Origin: a virus
Virus record (IMG/VR): IMGVR_UViG_3300028610_002494
Coordinates: 47,838 to 111,837 of that record
Direction: 5' to 3' (one strand)
DNA length: 64,000 bases
Made by a program: the position numbers and the translations under genes. This document shows, one piece after another, positions 26,017 to 33,093 of this stretch. How positions within the stretch are numbered: the first letter of the stretch is position 1; every line of letters begins with the position of its first letter. The notes beneath the pieces were generated by a model, which was not told the origin of the DNA, searched no databases, and saw nothing but the letters and a program-made list of their open reading frames with translations.

Positions 26017-26039
26017 TAAAACTAAAAGAGGTTAAAAAG

Positions 26040-26261
26040 ATGAACTTAAAAAGAGAAATAATCTGTGAATATCTTATAATGTTTGGATGTATTATTATAA
26101 TCGGACTATATATAGGTGGACTCATAACAACAGCTGATTTCTATGTTTCAAATTTCTTAGATTCAACAATAATTATGATTCTTACAATTATAATTTTTAT
26201 GTTGGTATTTGAAAGACATTCACATAGTCTTAAATTATTAGCAGAAAAAGAAATAAAATAA
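26040..26261 (+). CDS. Small two-TM protein
   Basis: A 73-residue protein with two TM segments (IMFGCIIIIGLYIGGLI and IIMILTIIIFMLVF). The start at 26040 follows AGAGGTT; an upstream GTG at 25989 in the same frame lies inside the hairpin cassette and is not used. Not recognised. Confidence 0.55.
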   Translation: MNLKREIICEYLIMFGCIIIIGLYIGGLITTADFYVSNFLDSTIIMILTIIIFMLVFERHSHSLKLLAEKEIK

Positions 26262-26267
26262 TAATTA

Positions 26268-26310
26268 TTTTTTTTTGTAAGTGTGCTGGATTTCCCAAGC
26301 ACCAAAAAAA
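26268..26310 (+). repeat. T-run/hairpin cassette, copy 2
   Basis: T9, GTAAGT, hairpin GTGC-TGG-ATTTC-CCA-a-GCAC, CAAAAAAA. Compared with copy 1 the inner stem changes from CAG/CTG to TGG/CCA on both sides, keeping pairing. Confidence 0.7.
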
Positions 26311-26331
26311 TTAAATTAAAAGAGGTTTAAA

Positions 26332-26637
26332 ATGACTGAATGTGAAAAAAGACTTGAAATCGTGAAAAAATGTTTTACTTATATTATATTACTTGTTTGT
26401 AGTGCTTTCCTTCTAACAGGAACTATATTATTTATCATACAATGGTATTACTATATTCCAAGTGATGCTATAACAGATATAATGATTATGATAGTTATTA
26501 CATGTGTTATTTATACAATGATTCCAACCATATGTTGGGTGATTTGGTATGTAAATGTATATTCCAAAATGTATATTCCTGTTAAAAAAAGCAAATATAC
26601 AGAAATGAAAAAGAAAATAAAAGAAATTGAAAAATAA
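26332..26637 (+). CDS. Small two-TM protein
   Basis: A 101-residue protein with two TM segments (about residues 15-36 and 46-70) and a Lys/Glu-rich tail; AGAGGTTT precedes the ATG. It sits between two hairpin cassettes. Not recognised. Confidence 0.55.
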   Translation: MTECEKRLEIVKKCFTYIILLVCSAFLLTGTILFIIQWYYYIPSDAITDIMIMIVITCVIYTMIPTICWVIWYVNVYSKMYIPVKKSKYTEMKKKIKEIEK

Positions 26638-26641
26638 TATA

Positions 26642-26686
26642 TTTTTTTTGTAAGTGTGTTTAGGTTTCCTGAGCACCAATAAAAAT
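26642..26686 (+). repeat. T-run/hairpin cassette, copy 3
   Basis: T8, GTAAGT, hairpin GTGTTTAGG-TTT-CCTGAGCAC with G-U pairs, CCAATAAAAA. It is placed between 26332 and 26711 genes. Confidence 0.7.
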
Positions 26687-26710
26687 AAAGAAAAGAGTTG
26701 ATAATAAAAT

Positions 26711-26986
26711 ATGGGAAAATTACTGGAAAGATTTATTGATTTCTTTCATTATACACCAATTAAAGACGGTATTAGACAATCCTCTAAAAATATAGAAAGG
26801 AATGAATTAAATATAGAATACACAAATAAAGAAATAAAATCAACTGAACGACAATTATTTTACTTAAACAGTCTGAAAAACCACTTACTGGCAGAAATTG
26901 ATAAACTAAATGAGTGGAAAAAAGTTCTTAGTGATAAATTAGAAGACGAAAATAAAGAAAGAATAGTAGAAAAAAGTTTATTGTAA
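26711..26986 (+). CDS. Coiled-coil hypothetical protein
   Basis: A 91-residue protein: a short hydrophobic/aromatic head then about 60 residues of heptad-like helix (ELNIEYTNKEIKSTERQLFY). Probably oligomeric; not recognised. Confidence 0.5.
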   Translation: MGKLLERFIDFFHYTPIKDGIRQSSKNIERNELNIEYTNKEIKSTERQLFYLNSLKNHLLAEIDKLNEWKKVLSDKLEDENKERIVEKSLL

Positions 26987-27012
26987 AAAAATTATATCCT
27001 GAATACAAAAAA

Positions 27013-27029
27013 TATAAACAAGGTTTATA
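27013..27029. promoter_or_regulatory. Dyad repeat TATAAAC-AAG-GTTTATA
   Basis: A single copy ending 3 bases before the ATG at 27033. Its last 6 bases plus the first codons are duplicated 30 bases downstream. Confidence 0.7.
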
Positions 27030-27032
27030 AAA

Positions 27033-27299
27033 ATGAGTAAAAAAGAAAATAGATTTATAAAAATGAGTAAAAAAGAAAATAAAAAAGAAAAAAAAGAAAG
27101 ATTTTTTTTTAATTTAGAAAATTTAGAAATAGGAGATAATATATCAATGGAACCACTTAAAGTTGGAAGAATTTCTATTCCTATTCCAGAAGAAAATTTA
27201 GAACCACATTTTACTGAATTCGATAAAATTAAGGATGATTTTATTGATGATTTTTTATGGAAAAATTTAACAAATTCAAATAATAAAAAGGAAAAATAA
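27033..27299 (+). CDS. Hypothetical protein with duplicated MSKKEN leader
   Basis: An 88-residue protein starting MSKKENRFIKMSKKENKKEK: the leader and its upstream TTTATAAAA are tandemly duplicated with a 30-base period (ATGs at 27033 and 27063, in frame). The rest is acidic with a PIPEENLEPHFTEFD stretch. Not recognised. Confidence 0.5.
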   Translation: MSKKENRFIKMSKKENKKEKKERFFFNLENLEIGDNISMEPLKVGRISIPIPEENLEPHFTEFDKIKDDFIDDFLWKNLTNSNNKKEK

Positions 27300-27300
27300 A

Positions 27301-27317
27301 TATAAACAAGGTTTATA
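27301..27317. promoter_or_regulatory. Dyad repeat TATAAAC-AAG-GTTTATA
   Basis: A single copy starting at the base after, and partly abutting, the upstream stop and ending 4 bases before the ATG at 27322. Confidence 0.7.
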
Positions 27318-27321
27318 AAAA

Positions 27322-27636
27322 ATGATATTTTTAGGGTTTATTTTAATGATACTTCAAATTTTGGATATTATTACAACAAATATAGGACTAAAAAATGGAT
27401 GTAGAGAAAGAAATCCACTTATGAGAAAAATATATAAAACAAAAGTTCCACTTGGGATGATAATAATATTACAATTAAGTATGAGTATTTTACTTATTTG
27501 GGTTTTATCACTTAATTTTATAATAATAGCTTGGATTGTTTTTGGTCTTAATATTTTTCTGGTTGTTATAGTATCGTTAAATTTAATAAGTATTTATATT
27601 CAAAAAAAATATAATAAAAATGAGTGGTTGAAATGA
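27322..27636 (+). CDS. DUF5658-like small membrane protein
   Basis: A 104-residue protein with three hydrophobic segments and the pattern LDIITTNIGLKNGCRERNPLMR, which is the conserved loop (D...T...G..E.NP) of DUF5658. The function of that family is unknown to me. It overlaps the next gene by 13 bases. Confidence 0.6.
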   Translation: MIFLGFILMILQILDIITTNIGLKNGCRERNPLMRKIYKTKVPLGMIIILQLSMSILLIWVLSLNFIIIAWIVFGLNIFLVVIVSLNLISIYIQKKYNKNEWLK

Positions 27637-27896
27637 GTTGGCAGGAATTTAATGATATATTATTTGAGAAATTAAAAATCGAGAATCTTAAACCTGAATG
27701 GGTTGAGAATGGTTGTATAAAAATAAAAGACAAATATATATCTGTGATTATTAGAGTGTTAGAAGGTTATTTTGACAAGAAAGTAAATGGATTAATGATT
27801 GTTTGGGGATATGATAAAACATATAGGGAAATTGAACTTATAAATTTTACAATAGATGAATTAATAGAAAAAATAAAATTAATGATATTATGGTGA
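27624..27896 (+). CDS. Hypothetical protein, 90 aa
   Basis: A small soluble alpha/beta-looking protein (EFNDILFEKLKIENL..., VIIRVLEGYFDKKVNGLMIVWGYDKTY). It overlaps genes on both sides; not recognised. Confidence 0.5.
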   Translation: MVEMSWQEFNDILFEKLKIENLKPEWVENGCIKIKDKYISVIIRVLEGYFDKKVNGLMIVWGYDKTYREIELINFTIDELIEKIKLMILW

Positions 27897-28129
27897 ATGA
27901 TTATAAAAATGGATGGAAATTAAAAATGAATGATTTGATTTTTGTTGGATTAGTATTTGGTCTTGTTGGTTGGTTATTACATTTTATATTTATTATGACA
28001 GCTATGTTTAGCAAGATAAAATGGTTTATTTGGGTTGATTATAATAAATATCATGAAGGATACTTGGAAGTCATTTTAATCTCAATGGTTATAGGACTTT
28101 ATATAATAATTATAATTTTAGAATTTTAA
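27890..28129 (+). CDS. Small two-TM protein
   Basis: Up to 79 residues with two TM segments (LIFVGLVFGLVGWLLHFIFIMTA and VILISMVIGLYIIIIIL). ATG at 27890 overlaps the upstream gene; the ATG at 27926 is an equally good start. Not recognised. Confidence 0.5.
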   Translation: MVNDYKNGWKLKMNDLIFVGLVFGLVGWLLHFIFIMTAMFSKIKWFIWVDYNKYHEGYLEVILISMVIGLYIIIIILEF

Positions 28130-28139
28130 GAGGATAATA

Positions 28140-28472
28140 ATGAAATTAAACAAAACAGATTTTAACACATTGGATAAACTACTGAACAAAATAGGATTTG
28201 GTTCTTATTATGATCTGATTCAAATGCTAAAAGATACAGCATATAATATTCAACCAAAACTACAAGATAAATTAGAAAAAGAAACAGATTTATTAAAAAT
28301 AGTTAATTTGATTAGTAGATTATCACGTATTCTAAATAAAGAAAATAAAAAAAGTTATTTAACATGTTGTTGTGGTGGAATAGATTTTAAATTATTGAGA
28401 GAAATGTTAGTTTTAGATGACATAACTTCAGTGTGGAAATGCTTAAAATGTGGAAAAATAATAGAGGTTTAA
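28140..28472 (+). CDS. Hypothetical protein with C-terminal zinc ribbon
   Basis: A 110-residue protein: helical N-terminal two thirds, then TCCCGGIDF...WKCLKCGKI, a likely zinc ribbon. Good AGAGGATAAT spacing before the ATG. Confidence 0.55.
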   Translation: MKLNKTDFNTLDKLLNKIGFGSYYDLIQMLKDTAYNIQPKLQDKLEKETDLLKIVNLISRLSRILNKENKKSYLTCCCGGIDFKLLREMLVLDDITSVWKCLKCGKIIEV

Positions 28473-28473
28473 A

Positions 28474-28755
28474 ATGTTGGAAGAATTGCTTAAACGTATA
28501 AATAAATTACGTACTGAGTTATTTTTAGATGTTGACTTAAAAAGATATGAATATTCGAACGATGAACAAAGAGCAGAATTAAGAGAAAAATATAGATTAT
28601 TAAAGGACACAAATTGTTCACGTTGTGGTAAGAATTCAAGATTATTGAAAGTATTCTATGAACATTATAAAAAATACAAATTATTTATGTTTATTTATTA
28701 TAATATACCAAGAGAAATTGATATAAATCGTCTTAGATTATTGAGAGAATGTTAA
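28474..28755 (+). CDS. Hypothetical protein with CxxC
   Basis: A 93-residue helical protein with one CSRCGKNS knuckle. AGAGGTT in the end of the upstream gene serves as ribosome-binding site. Not recognised. Confidence 0.5.
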   Translation: MLEELLKRINKLRTELFLDVDLKRYEYSNDEQRAELREKYRLLKDTNCSRCGKNSRLLKVFYEHYKKYKLFMFIYYNIPREIDINRLRLLREC

Positions 28756-28756
28756 A

Positions 28757-29227
28757 ATGAGTAAAAAAGAAAATAAAAAGAAAGAACTAAAAAAATATTT
28801 TGATAAATGGAAAAATGAAGTAATAAATAATCCAAATTATGATGAACCAACCAAAAAATTTCTGCTCAGTTGTAAAAAAGATCTATATAGTTTGAATAAA
28901 AAAGCACTTAAAAATGGAATAACAATAGAAGAAATTGAAAAAATTGAAAGATATGCAAGTTATTTTTATTCTAAAACTTATGACAATTATCTTATAAGAG
29001 AATATAATGGTTTTGTTGCAGCAGGTATTTTTAAAATTCCTGCAGATCATAAAACTAAAGAAGTTAATCCAATTTTTATTTATGCTTGTGGTCATAATAA
29101 AGAATGGGATGATATTGAAGAACAAATTAATGTAGAACTAACTTTAGGAGAAGCAGAAGATTTAGTTAAATGTATTAATATATGTATAAAAATATTTAAA
29201 GAAAAAGAAAAAAATAAAAATGAGTAA
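28757..29227 (+). CDS. MSKKEN-leader hypothetical protein, 156 aa
   Basis: Starts MSKKENKKKEL, shared with several unrelated neighbours, then an alpha/beta domain (YLIREYNGFVAAGIFKIPADH, NPIFIYACGHNKEWDDIEEQINVELTLGEAEDLV). No catalytic motif recognised. It overlaps the next gene by 8 bases. Confidence 0.55.
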   Translation: MSKKENKKKELKKYFDKWKNEVINNPNYDEPTKKFLLSCKKDLYSLNKKALKNGITIEEIEKIERYASYFYSKTYDNYLIREYNGFVAAGIFKIPADHKTKEVNPIFIYACGHNKEWDDIEEQINVELTLGEAEDLVKCINICIKIFKEKEKNKNE

Positions 29228-29513
29228 AAAAGAACAACATATAGGAATTACTGAAGAAGATATAGAATTCTACAAGAAGTATCATCAATCTCGTATTGAT
29301 TCTGAAAAAAATGAAGAAAATATAATAGATGGAGAAGAATGTCCATATTGTAATGAACCAATAGATCCAATAGATATTATGGGAGACTCAGATTGGGATG
29401 ACCAACAATATAATTGGTATGAAGCTGAATGTGGTAAATGTGGCAAACAATACAAGATTAGACAATATGATGTAGAAACAATAAGAAGTTTTGAAACTAA
29501 AAAAGATGATTAA
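29220..29513 (+). CDS. MSKKE-leader zinc-ribbon protein
   Basis: A 97-residue protein with CPYCNEPIDPIDI...ECGKCGKQYKI, a classic zinc ribbon, behind an MSKKEQH start. Acidic overall; may bind proteins or nucleic acids. Confidence 0.6.
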   Translation: MSKKEQHIGITEEDIEFYKKYHQSRIDSEKNEENIIDGEECPYCNEPIDPIDIMGDSDWDDQQYNWYEAECGKCGKQYKIRQYDVETIRSFETKKDD

Positions 29514-29515
29514 AA

Positions 29516-29764
29516 ATGATTCATAAACCACAATCAATCAAAGAAATATTAGGAAGAATAGAAGTCATGGCTAAATTATATGAAGCTTGGAATGTTCTAA
29601 CTCTATTATATATTAAAACATTAAAAATTGGTAAAGATGATTGGGGAATGGACAGAAATAGAGAAATGTTAATATTTAGAGCTAAAGAATTCATACCAAA
29701 AATAAGAAATTTAATAGAACAAGTCATAGAATTATTTAAAAAAGATATAAAAGAAATGGTATAA
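29516..29764 (+). CDS. Helical hypothetical protein
   Basis: An 82-residue, all-helical-looking protein with amphipathic repeats (IEVMAKLYEAWNVLTLLYIKTLKI). It starts 2 bases after the upstream stop. Not recognised. Confidence 0.5.
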   Translation: MIHKPQSIKEILGRIEVMAKLYEAWNVLTLLYIKTLKIGKDDWGMDRNREMLIFRAKEFIPKIRNLIEQVIELFKKDIKEMV

Positions 29765-29766
29765 AA

Positions 29767-29979
29767 ATGAGAAAACTAAAAACAATACAAGAACCTGAAA
29801 AGAAATGTTATTATTGTTATTTCTTTCCATTTGATCAAGAATTTTCAACTGAAATGATTAAACGATGTGCAGAAAATTGGCTAAAAGCTGAAGACTGTCC
29901 TAATTGGAAACCATATAATGTATATTCATATATGAAAAACCGAAGGAAATTCAAAAAAGTTAAAATGATAAAAGGTTGA
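29767..29979 (+). CDS. Small Cys-rich protein
   Basis: A 70-residue protein with KCYYCYFF...KRCAENW...DCPNWKPY, four cysteines that could bind one metal ion, and a basic tail. Not recognised. Confidence 0.5.
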   Translation: MRKLKTIQEPEKKCYYCYFFPFDQEFSTEMIKRCAENWLKAEDCPNWKPYNVYSYMKNRRKFKKVKMIKG

Positions 29980-29983
29980 AAAT

Positions 29984-30133
29984 ATGATTGAAATTATAGA
30001 TAAAATTAATTATACCTGTAAAACAGTTGAAGATGATATTGATATGGTTATACATCCATTAAATAAAGAAACCACCTTTCTAAAAGATGTTGAATTAGAA
30101 GGACACCAAATTATAGGTGTAATATTTAAATAA
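29984..30133 (+). CDS. 49-residue hypothetical protein
   Basis: A small beta-rich protein (ETTFLKDVELEGHQIIGVIFK at the end). AAAGGTTGAAA precedes the ATG. Not recognised. Confidence 0.45.
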   Translation: MIEIIDKINYTCKTVEDDIDMVIHPLNKETTFLKDVELEGHQIIGVIFK

Positions 30134-30157
30134 AAATAAAAAAAGAGGTTAAAAAAT

Positions 30158-30376
30158 ATGAACCTAAAAAATTGGTTGAAGAAACACTACAAATCCTTAA
30201 TATGTTTGATAATTAATAGTGTTATACTATTAATTACTATAATATTAGCAAATCTTGTTTTTGCATATATTGTATTTGGAATATTTCTAATTATTACTAT
30301 ATATTTTTTGATTAGTGTTATAATCCTTGAATACCAAATAAAAAAATCAAATAAGGAAATTGTTGAAAATGAGTAA
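30158..30376 (+). CDS. Small two-TM protein, NWLK family
   Basis: A 72-residue protein starting MNLKNWLKKHYKS with two TM segments and a charged tail; paralogue of the 22882 protein. AGAGGTT precedes the ATG. It overlaps the next gene by 8 bases. Confidence 0.6.
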   Translation: MNLKNWLKKHYKSLICLIINSVILLITIILANLVFAYIVFGIFLIITIYFLISVIILEYQIKKSNKEIVENE

Positions 30377-30620
30377 AAAAGAAACAATTAACCATCCAAA
30401 ACATTATAACATAGGAATATTTGAAGTTATAGATATTATTGAAGACTGGGATCTTGGATTCCACCTTGGAAATGCTGTAAAATACATTGCCAGAGCTAAA
30501 CATAAAGATAATGAAGAAGAAGATATAAAGAAAGCTATATGGTATTTGAAAAGATACTTAAAAAGAGAAAAATATAAAAAAATAAGAAAACTAATTAAAG
30601 AGGATTTAGATAATGTCTAA
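30369..30620 (+). CDS. DUF3310 family protein
   Basis: An 83-residue protein matching DUF3310, a family frequent in phages: NHPKHYNIGIFEVIDIIEDWDLGFHLGNAVKYIARA, then DIKKAIWYLKRYLKRE. The family is sometimes called a nucleotide kinase, without a kinase motif visible here. The MSKKE start at 30369 is preferred over a TTG at 30360. Confidence 0.85.
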   Translation: MSKKETINHPKHYNIGIFEVIDIIEDWDLGFHLGNAVKYIARAKHKDNEEEDIKKAIWYLKRYLKREKYKKIRKLIKEDLDNV

Positions 30621-30834
30621 AAAAGAAATACAAAATTTATCAAATCAAATTGACAAGCTTTCACCAATGGAATTTTCTAAGTTATGCCTAAAGGTTATTA
30701 AAAAAATAATGAGAAGGCAAAATAGTGAAACAATTGAAAATTCAACTGAAAAAAATGATAAAAGGGTTTTAATTGACCTAATGATTAAAAATGATATAAA
30801 AATAGATGAAAAAGAGGAAAAAATTGATTCTTAA
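30613..30834 (+). CDS. MSKKE-leader small helical protein
   Basis: A 73-residue protein starting MSKKEIQNLSNQIDKLSP, charged and helical. Overlaps the neighbours at both ends; its tail holds AAGAGG, the next gene's ribosome-binding site. Not recognised. Confidence 0.5.
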   Translation: MSKKEIQNLSNQIDKLSPMEFSKLCLKVIKKIMRRQNSETIENSTEKNDKRVLIDLMIKNDIKIDEKEEKIDS

Positions 30835-31543
30835 ATTGTCAAAACAGTTTATTGAGGAAATTACTCCATTTGAAACAATTTATTGTCAACAATCAGGTGG
30901 AATTCATTCTTCTGCTATTGCATATTTATTAAAAGATTATGGTTTTAAAAATGTTTCACTCATTCATAACTTAACATATTTAGAATATCCAGAATGTTTG
31001 AATCTAATTCAAAGAATTATTTATGATACAGATTATTCTTATAATTTGATATATCCTAATCTTAAAGGAAAGAGAATGTCTGAAATTATGAAAGAATCAT
31101 TTTTAGCAATACCAAAAATAAAAAAAGGACTAAAAGATGGAACAATTAAATCAGGAAACGTCCGAGACCATATAACTTGTTGTAAATTCCTTAAAAAGAC
31201 TTCAAGTAGAATATGGTACACTAAAAACATTAATAAAGAGACCAGTGTTGTTATTATGGCAATAACACCATATGAAAGTAAGAATAGAAAGAGACATCTT
31301 ACTGAATTAAGAAGAAAAAGGACTTATCTTAGACTACACAAAAAACACGGAAATGTATGGCATGCATATCCATTTAGAGATATTTATAGTGGATATCATT
31401 TTTATAAATATTTAATGAGTAAAAATGTAGTTCCAATACATAGTAGTTGTCAAATCTGTCCTATGAGAATAATTTTTAATATGACTTATCCAGATGATAA
31501 GACACTTTTGTATTACAGAAAACTAAAATCAGCTGGAGATTGA
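30824..31543 (+). CDS. PAPS reductase-like PP-loop protein
   Basis: A 239-residue adenine nucleotide alpha-hydrolase-like protein. QQSGGIHSSAIAYLL is the PP-loop (SGGxxSS) that binds ATP or PAPS. ITCCKFLKK and SCQICP resemble the paired cysteines of CysH/DndC-type Fe-S enzymes. It may reduce PAPS or carry sulfur to a nucleic acid or small molecule. TTG at 30824 has GAGG 6 bases upstream and is preferred over the ATG at 30806. Confidence 0.75.
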   Translation: MILKLSKQFIEEITPFETIYCQQSGGIHSSAIAYLLKDYGFKNVSLIHNLTYLEYPECLNLIQRIIYDTDYSYNLIYPNLKGKRMSEIMKESFLAIPKIKKGLKDGTIKSGNVRDHITCCKFLKKTSSRIWYTKNINKETSVVIMAITPYESKNRKRHLTELRRKRTYLRLHKKHGNVWHAYPFRDIYSGYHFYKYLMSKNVVPIHSSCQICPMRIIFNMTYPDDKTLLYYRKLKSAGD

Positions 31544-31590
31544 AATTAAATCAAAAAACTTACCTGAAGAATGAAAAAATGTGAAAAATA

Positions 31591-31764
31591 ATGGAAGGCA
31601 TAAGAAAACCAAGAATAAATAATAAATTAAGGGATGTAATGATAACACTTAATAAACTTAATAAAGAAGGAACAATTAATAGTTTAAGTGTAATTCCAAG
31701 TGGTATAAATGCTTGTGCTAATTATGATTATATTTCGTTTAAAATACCAAAAAATAATATATAA
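31591..31764 (+). CDS. 57-residue hypothetical protein
   Basis: A small protein with RKPRINNKLRDVMITLNKLN (basic helix) then a strand with SVIPSGINACANYDYISF. No strong ribosome-binding site. Its stop overlaps the first tandem dyad. Not recognised. Confidence 0.4.
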   Translation: MEGIRKPRINNKLRDVMITLNKLNKEGTINSLSVIPSGINACANYDYISFKIPKNNI

Positions 31765-31791
31765 ACCTTGTTTATATAAACCTTGTTTATA
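31760..31791. promoter_or_regulatory. Tandem dyad repeat TATAAAC-CTT-GTTTATA x2
   Basis: Two copies (31760-31776 and 31775-31791), 15 bases apart, in the CTT orientation, about 20 bases upstream of the promoter at 31811. The dyad plus promoter is almost duplicated at 52217-52304. Confidence 0.75.
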
Positions 31792-31810
31792 CAATCCTAT
31801 TATAATAAAA

Positions 31811-31847
31811 ATATTTATATTTAAAAGTAGTTATTAAATAATTAAGG
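31811..31847 (+). promoter_or_regulatory. Promoter with TTAAAAGTAGTTATTAAATAATTAAGG
   Basis: TATA-like TTATATTTAAAAG followed by TAGTTATTAAATAATTAAGG; nearly identical to 52268-52304. It drives the gene at 31886 and probably the operon through 34887. Confidence 0.6.
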
Positions 31848-31885
31848 AAAAATAGTTAAATTAAAATATAAATAGAGTTGAAAAA

Positions 31886-32173
31886 ATGTTTGCAATAGAA
31901 CATGAAACAGATTGGATAGAAGGAGAATGTATTTCTATAAGTTTAAAAGAAGAAGAAACATTTCTTGGTAATCATAATGAAGATTTTAAATGGATCGCAG
32001 AAAAAACACTTCATTATGGTGGTGATACTATTGATAAAACATATTATAGAATCACAAAGAATGGAATATATATTAAGTTCTTCAGAAAAGAAGATGAAGG
32101 AATATATGGTATCCATTTTGTTCCACACGATAATATAATATTATTTGAAGTATATGAAAAAAAGAATAACTAA
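31886..32173 (+). CDS. Hypothetical protein, 95 aa
   Basis: The first gene behind a duplicated operator/promoter. Acidic, beta-rich (ECISISLKEEE, YRITKNGIYIKFFRKEDEGIYGIHFVPHDNIILFEVY). Its place directly behind the tandem dyad makes it a candidate for the regulated target. Not recognised. Confidence 0.55.
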   Translation: MFAIEHETDWIEGECISISLKEEETFLGNHNEDFKWIAEKTLHYGGDTIDKTYYRITKNGIYIKFFRKEDEGIYGIHFVPHDNIILFEVYEKKNN

Positions 32174-32185
32174 AAAAATGATAAA

Positions 32186-33082
32186 ATGTCAAAAAACACA
32201 TTTAAAAACACATTTAAAAATAGGAAAAAGATAAGAAATCTTCAACAAAATAAAAGAAAACCTAAGAAATTAGTTTTTAATCCTAAAAAATATAAATTCA
32301 AGTGTTTACAATGTGGAAATTGTTGTAGTACACTTTTAGATAATGCAATGATTAGTCCTATTCCATCTTTCAATCATAAAGGAATTTTTGTAAAAAAACC
32401 AAAAAATGGAGTTATTATATTTCAGTTTGAGATTGATAAAATAAAACGAAATCTTACTCAAGAACAATTATCAAAAATTAATTATGGAACTACTATTTTT
32501 TTGAAAGATTATCCTGTTGGGTTTGTTGCTACATATCAAATAGAATACAACAAATATGGTCATTGTAGTTTTTTTGATTTCAGGACAAAAAAATGTAATA
32601 TCTACAATTTTCGACCTTTTTCATGCAGACTACATCCTCTTTTTTATTCAGGTAATTTTACGTTTACTATGGGTGGTGGCGACTTAAGTAGATGCAAATC
32701 AATTCAATCAGAAATTGCACACCAAAATTCTATAAATATTGAAAATATAGATATAACCCATTTTGAGTTTTCAGATAATGAATTAATACATTCCTTTCCT
32801 TCTTTTACACAAGAAAAATTAAAGATAGTACAAATAGACTTAGTTGGACATATATTTTTAGATTATTTTTTTGATATTATTATATTAGATCCAATCCAAT
32901 TAACTCCAAATAGAATAGAAATATATAAACTTTTAGATTTTAAAAATTTTACAAAATGGTTTAAAATTAATATAAAAAATAAAAAATTATTAGAAAGATT
33001 AAATAAATACCAAGAAGAATTAAATGATTTCAACCAAACAGGAGATATATTTAATAAAAAATATTTAAAAATAATTAAATAA
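32186..33082 (+). CDS. YkgJ-like CxxCxxCC cluster protein
   Basis: A 298-residue protein with the YkgJ/Zn-Fe cluster signature: KCLQCGNCCSTLL, then HCSFFDFRTKKCNIYNFRPFSCRLHPLF. The cysteines are thought to bind an Fe-S or zinc centre; YkgJ-type proteins occur beside modification enzymes. The N-terminus contains a short tandem duplication (KNTFKNTFKN). The C-terminal half is unassigned. Confidence 0.75.
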   Translation: MSKNTFKNTFKNRKKIRNLQQNKRKPKKLVFNPKKYKFKCLQCGNCCSTLLDNAMISPIPSFNHKGIFVKKPKNGVIIFQFEIDKIKRNLTQEQLSKINYGTTIFLKDYPVGFVATYQIEYNKYGHCSFFDFRTKKCNIYNFRPFSCRLHPLFYSGNFTFTMGGGDLSRCKSIQSEIAHQNSINIENIDITHFEFSDNELIHSFPSFTQEKLKIVQIDLVGHIFLDYFFDIIILDPIQLTPNRIEIYKLLDFKNFTKWFKINIKNKKLLERLNKYQEELNDFNQTGDIFNKKYLKIIK

Positions 33083-33093
33083 AAGGTATAAAA

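Noticed and set aside
25989-26039. GTG start placing 17 extra residues before the 26040 protein
   Set aside because: The extension is the hairpin cassette itself, which is repeated five more times between other genes, so it is not coding.
25976-26686. CRISPR array made of the repeated hairpin elements
   Set aside because: The copies are separated by complete genes of differing length, not by uniform spacers, and no cas1, cas2 or effector is present; the Cas4-like gene adjoins polB.
22882-30376. Holin or toxin-antitoxin assignment for the small two-TM proteins
   Set aside because: Only the hydrophobic layout supports it; no family motif is visible and no partner gene is evident.
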